From Clostridium fungisolvens (GTDB taxonomy: Bacteria; Bacillota; Clostridia; Clostridiales; Clostridiaceae), in assembly GCF_014193895.1 (NCBI RefSeq), contig NZ_BLZR01000001.1, positions 4,216,001-4,280,000 of the forward strand: a stretch of 64,000 nucleotides of DNA, read 5' to 3'. Position 1 is the stretch's first letter, and every line of letters starts with the position of its first letter. Shown piece by piece: positions 60,254 to 64,000 of this stretch. The notes under the pieces are model-generated. The model had not been told where the DNA came from. It saw only the letters and a program-made list of their open reading frames with translations, and made no database searches. Position numbers and translations under genes: made by a program.

Positions 60254-63200
60254 CTACTTATTCAACGGCTTTTTTCTTTTTGTTACTAATAATGACCCTG
60301 CTACAATAAATACTGTTGCAAATAATAATATTGTTATAGTTGATATACCTCCAAGTTTAGCTATTTTGCTCACTCCAGCCCCATTAGCTACACTGCCATT
60401 ATTTCCTGAGTTCGCAGTTACACCATTACCTGTTGAACCACCATTATTCTGTCCATTATTTGATGAACTACCATTTCCAGTATTACCATTGTTACTATTT
60501 GCATTATTATTATTGTTATTGTTGTTACTATTTCCATTATTGTTTCCACTATTGTTATTTCCTGTATTACCACCATTATTATCAGTATTTGTGCTTTCAA
60601 GCTTTTTGTCTGTAATTAGATAGTCACTACAGTGTGTAGTCACAAAAGAAATATATCCATCTTTAACAGTACTCTTACTAATAAGATTTAGCGAACCAGT
60701 CTTGTCGATATAATAAACATATAGAGCTTTATCATTATACTCACTATCTATCTTTTGCTTTACAGTTACATCAGTTCCAAACTTACCTTCTGGAAGATTA
60801 TTGTCCATTCTTAATTCAAAAGCTAATCCCAGAGAATATTTTTCTTTTATACTCTTTAAAGCATCTTGATTCTCTAAATTATCATAAGTTCTAAATACCA
60901 AACCTGTAAGTCCAGAGTTAGCAAGAATGTCATATAGCTTACTTGAGTCTTCAATAGTTATTGTAGTGTCTCCTCTTTGTATTACTGGCTTAACATTGTT
61001 CTTTGCTGCTGCGCTGAATATAGCTTTAGCTACTTCTTCAATCTGGTTTGAAACAAGCACTTCTTTGCCAGCATTAGCTTCCTTAGCTATTTCTGCTATA
61101 ACATCTTTATCACTTATAGGTGCCTTAGTTTCCTTTACGATAAAGCTTGGATCATAAGCATCTTTTAATGCATCTGTATTTATTGTTATATCCTTAACTT
61201 TATCTACAAGTATTACTCCACCAACCGCTGGAACTTTAACTGTAACCTTTCCATTCTCTACTACATAGCTTTCATTTTTGTTGAGTATATTAGTTAGCTT
61301 AGTCCCATCACTTATTCCTTTAGCTTCTAAAGTTATTTCTACTACAGTTGTCTTTCTATTTGCAACCACTAAGGCTTTATTTTCTTCATTTGTTCTAGTA
61401 AATGCTATTATATCATTTAAATTAGCGTTATCTACCTCAATTGGGTTTATATCTCCTGTTCTAAGAACACTATATGCATTTCTTATATTTGCTAAAGTAG
61501 CATACCATTCTACAATATCCTTATCCCCTTTTCCCCATATCATACCTCTTCTATTATCTGGATCATCAGCACCAACAATTCCTGCTTCATCACCATAATA
61601 AATACATGGCGCTCCTGGATAAGTCATTTGTAAGAAAGGAACTAATCTTAGCTTTTGTTTAGCTAACTCTGATGCTTCACCTGCAATTCCTCTTTGACTT
61701 TTTTGCCAACCATCTAATGCAGATAAAACTCTTTGAGTATCATGAGAGTCAACTAAATTAAGCATTGCTTCAAAAGCTTCCTTTGGATATTGTTCTCTCA
61801 TCTTTTCTAATTCTTTTACTGAATCTGTAGCCGAAGTTACGGTTTTATTATCATCCTTAGTTCCTTTTGCAAAATCAAGAACTGCACCTCTAAATCTATA
61901 GTTCATTACTGAATCATACATATCGCCAAGGATATATCTTGATGCATCAGTCCAAATTTCTCCTATTATGACATTGTCGCCTTCAGACTTAACTGCACCT
62001 CTGAAATTTCTCCAGGTTTCATCTGAAACTTCATTTGCAACATCTAATCTCCAGCCATTTGAACCTTGTCTTAACCATAATCTAGATATTGCATCTTGTC
62101 CATCAATTATTTCATTTGCCCAAGATTTAACTTGATATTCTGATCCATTTAACGCTTGAATAACTGGCATAGAGTCATATCCCCACCAGCCTTCGTAGCT
62201 GTAATGTTCAGTTGAAAGACCTGAATCTACCTTTTTATTCTCAACCTTGAACCAATCTTTGTAGTGAAGATCTGTTATTCCCTTTGAAGCCAAATCAGCA
62301 GTAACTTGCTTCTCAGCATCTTGCTGACTTAGATTTTGTAAATTCATTAAATCATAAACTCTTGACCAATATTGATATGCTCCTATTGGCTTATTCTTAG
62401 CCATATATTTATCATACCTATCAAAGTACACGGAATCATCAGATACATGGTTAAACACTCCGTCTAGTATTATGTGCATACCTCTTTCACTAGCTGCTTT
62501 TGTAAGGTTTGCAAAGTCTTGCATATTTCCTAGCAAAGGATCTACCTTTGAGTAGTCTGTAGTATCATATCTATGGCTGGAAATAGATTGTCCAACAGGG
62601 TTAAAATAAAGTATGTTAACCCCAAGAGCCTTAAGGTAATCAAGTTTCTTTTCTACCCCTTTAAGGTCTCCGCCGTACATTTCATTACTCCAGTTACCGT
62701 CACCTACAGTTCCCTTATAGTCAGGGTTTATCTTTGGATTTCCATTTTCATCTTTTATCACATTTCCATCTTTATCTTTTAAATATTCAAGTTCAGGATC
62801 TTCCGTTATGCTATACCAGTTTGTGTAGAATTCATATGGAGTCATTCCTCTTGAAAGCTTTTGCAAGAAATCATTATCAGTATCTCCATCAAAGAATCTG
62901 TCAGGGAATATTTGATATACAACACCATTTTTCATCCAATCTGGAGTCTTAAAATCTTTTTTATAAATATTTAAACCATACTCTAAGACTGATGATAAAT
63001 CTCCAGCCTTACCTGTTCCAAAATACCCATCATCATCACTATAGGTTTTTACATCTGATCCATTGGATATAACAAAATAATAGGTGTATTGTCCTATTGT
63101 ATTAAGTGTAAACTTAGCAGTCCATTTATCGTGGCTATCATCAAAGGTACCATTCTTGCTCATTTCATATTTGTTTATTCCTTCTGGCCCTTTTACAATT

Positions 63201-64000
63201 ATCTTTGCTTCTGTTAAATCATCTTTAGCCGCCTTTAAATTGAAGGTTAATTCTTCTCCTTCTTTTGCTGCACCAAATGGCATTTTATAATCTGAACTTT
63301 TAGAATCAAACGAAACTTCATTTTCATTAATCTTCACTGTAGCTGCATCATTAAAAATTGTCTCAGTTATTGGATCAAAGTTTATTGATACTAGCTTATC
63401 TTCTGAAAGTTCTATAGGATTAACCTTATAAGTTTTATCACCACATTCTATTACTAATTGATCATGAATTCCCTTTTTCAAACTTAGTTCAGCTGAATAA
63501 ATTCCTTTATAATCATTATCCTCAAGCTTAACTTTTTCAGAAAGTTCAGGACCAGTTATAAAGGCATCCACCATTGTATAACTTGTCGAATCAACCACAA
63601 AGTGACTGTCATCGTTATAGTAAAATGTAACATCTCCAGCCTTTGAAACAACAAGTGGAATGTTAGCGCCATCTTTTACAGCCTTCTGTCCATAATTTTC
63701 AGTCCAGCTCCCCATGGCTATCTTATATTCATAACTTCCAGATGGAACATCTTTTAAAGTAAGTTTATACTTTCCATCTCCTACATATTCCATTGCAGTT
63801 TTATCTGATCCGGCAGTCCATGCTGATTCTCCTGCAACAGTTTGAATAGTACCTGCTATAACTACTTTTCTACCTGAAAAACCTGCAAACTTATATATAG
63901 AGTTACCATCCTTTTGATCTTGTACTGATGGATCCGTTATCCAATTGCCATCAACTATAAATTTATATTGGATTTCCTTTGCAACATCACCAACTCTAAC
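60254..64000 (-). CDS. Secreted amylopullulanase/neopullulanase-like GH13 enzyme, N-terminus beyond the window
   Basis: The frame is open to the window edge, so 1248 C-terminal residues are visible. Order: a starch-binding-type module (IQYKFIVDGNWITDPS), an X25-like pullulanase module (SGSYEYKIAMGSWTENYG), Ig-like domains, then the GH13 barrel with VVYQIFPDRFFDG, nucleophile Asp in GWRLDVANE (near 62,045), acid Glu in IIGEIW (near 61,958) and LVDSHDTQR (near 61,745). A C-terminal region follows, then an Asn/Gly-rich linker of about 60 residues, a hydrophobic segment and TKRKKPLNK. The tail resembles a sortase signal, but the sequence before the hydrophobic part is SKIAKLGG rather than LPXTG. 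It would break down starch or pullulan at the cell surface. Confidence 0.93.
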   Translation of the reverse strand, partial: VRVGDVAKEIQYKFIVDGNWITDPSVQDQKDGNSIYKFAGFSGRKVVIAGTIQTVAGESAWTAGSDKTAMEYVGDGKYKLTLKDVPSGSYEYKIAMGSWTENYGQKAVKDGANIPLVVSKAGDVTFYYNDDSHFVVDSTSYTMVDAFITGPELSEKVKLEDNDYKGIYSAELSLKKGIHDQLVIECGDKTYKVNPIELSEDKLVSINFDPITETIFNDAATVKINENEVSFDSKSSDYKMPFGAAKEGEELTFNLKAAKDDLTEAKIIVKGPEGINKYEMSKNGTFDDSHDKWTAKFTLNTIGQYTYYFVISNGSDVKTYSDDDGYFGTGKAGDLSSVLEYGLNIYKKDFKTPDWMKNGVVYQIFPDRFFDGDTDNDFLQKLSRGMTPYEFYTNWYSITEDPELEYLKDKDGNVIKDENGNPKINPDYKGTVGDGNWSNEMYGGDLKGVEKKLDYLKALGVNILYFNPVGQSISSHRYDTTDYSKVDPLLGNMQDFANLTKAASERGMHIILDGVFNHVSDDSVYFDRYDKYMAKNKPIGAYQYWSRVYDLMNLQNLSQQDAEKQVTADLASKGITDLHYKDWFKVENKKVDSGLSTEHYSYEGWWGYDSMPVIQALNGSEYQVKSWANEIIDGQDAISRLWLRQGSNGWRLDVANEVSDETWRNFRGAVKSEGDNVIIGEIWTDASRYILGDMYDSVMNYRFRGAVLDFAKGTKDDNKTVTSATDSVKELEKMREQYPKEAFEAMLNLVDSHDTQRVLSALDGWQKSQRGIAGEASELAKQKLRLVPFLQMTYPGAPCIYYGDEAGIVGADDPDNRRGMIWGKGDKDIVEWYATLANIRNAYSVLRTGDINPIEVDNANLNDIIAFTRTNEENKALVVANRKTTVVEITLEAKGISDGTKLTNILNKNESYVVENGKVTVKVPAVGGVILVDKVKDITINTDALKDAYDPSFIVKETKAPISDKDVIAEIAKEANAGKEVLVSNQIEEVAKAIFSAAAKNNVKPVIQRGDTTITIEDSSKLYDILANSGLTGLVFRTYDNLENQDALKSIKEKYSLGLAFELRMDNNLPEGKFGTDVTVKQKIDSEYNDKALYVYYIDKTGSLNLISKSTVKDGYISFVTTHCSDYLITDKKLESTNTDNNGGNTGNNNSGNNNGNSNNNNNNNNANSNNGNTGNGSSSNNGQNNGGSTGNGVTANSGNNGSVANGAGVSKIAKLGGISTITILLFATVFIVAGSLLVTKRKKPLNK

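Noticed and set aside
60366..60623. Plus-strand and alternative-frame proteins over the Asn-rich linker
   Set aside because: They are low-complexity shadows of the GH13 linker codons, with no RBS.

Overview
The window reads as chromosomal DNA from a low-GC, Gram-positive, anaerobic clostridium (Clostridium sensu lato). The support is AT-rich sequence with strong GGAGG ribosome binding sites, an oxygen-independent cobalamin pathway (CbiK, CbiD, CbiG), the [FeFe]-hydrogenase maturase HydE, a sortase with an LPXTG-anchored protein, SigI/RsgI-type sequence and several methyl-accepting chemotaxis proteins. I see no rRNA, tRNA, CRISPR array, prophage or intact transposase.

Layout. 1-9510 (minus strand): a cobalamin operon led by a cobalamin riboswitch, in the order cbiK-cbiP-cbiA-cbiC-cbiD-cbiE-cbiT-cbiL-cbiF-cbiG, with cbiG cut by the window edge. 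9621-20164: a beta-glucoside-type carbohydrate locus with a clan GH-Q glucan phosphorylase, a cytoplasmic GH30 hydrolase, a fructose-family PTS (EIIB, EIIC, EIIA), a PRD-containing PTS regulator and a divergent DeoR regulator. 20241-25035: two tandem paralogous chemoreceptors and an AAC(3)-like acetyltransferase. 25321-38431: a 2513-residue wall-anchored GH3-GH30 glucanase, an orphan sugar-binding lipoprotein and a divergent YesM/YesN-type two-component system. 38715-45850: an old-yellow-enzyme oxidoreductase, ManC, a TraB/GumN remnant, a pirin, HydE and a third chemoreceptor. 46032-51472: a NarL-type two-component system with an ABC-2 exporter, arranged like LnrJK-LMN. 51884-54907: an RsiV-like secreted protein and two polysaccharide deacetylase paralogues, one apparently catalytically dead. 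55005-60036: RluF, a SigI-C/RsgI membrane fusion, a class D-like sortase, a 58-residue small protein, IspF and another two-component system. 60254-64000: a large secreted GH13 amylopullulanase-like enzyme, 5' end missing.

How the genes may work together. Two loci look devoted to beta-glucan use: an outer-surface GH3-GH30 enzyme with a binding lipoprotein and sensor pair, and an inner set with PTS, GH30 and phosphorylase. The sortase at 56866 could anchor the LPKTG enzyme at 25366. The SigI-C/RsgI fusion beside the sortase may couple an extracellular signal to transcription of surface-enzyme genes; this is inference.

Beyond ordinary genes, the window carries two families of small dispersed palindromic elements. 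Family A (about 95 bp, seven copies counting one short derivative) keeps its terminal stems by compensatory changes. Family B (about 197 bp, two full copies and three remnants) carries an RBS and a 29-codon reading frame conserved without indels between the two full copies. These two families, the SigI-C/RsgI fusion, the dead deacetylase paralogue and a cluster of three perfect DnaA boxes are the most unusual items.
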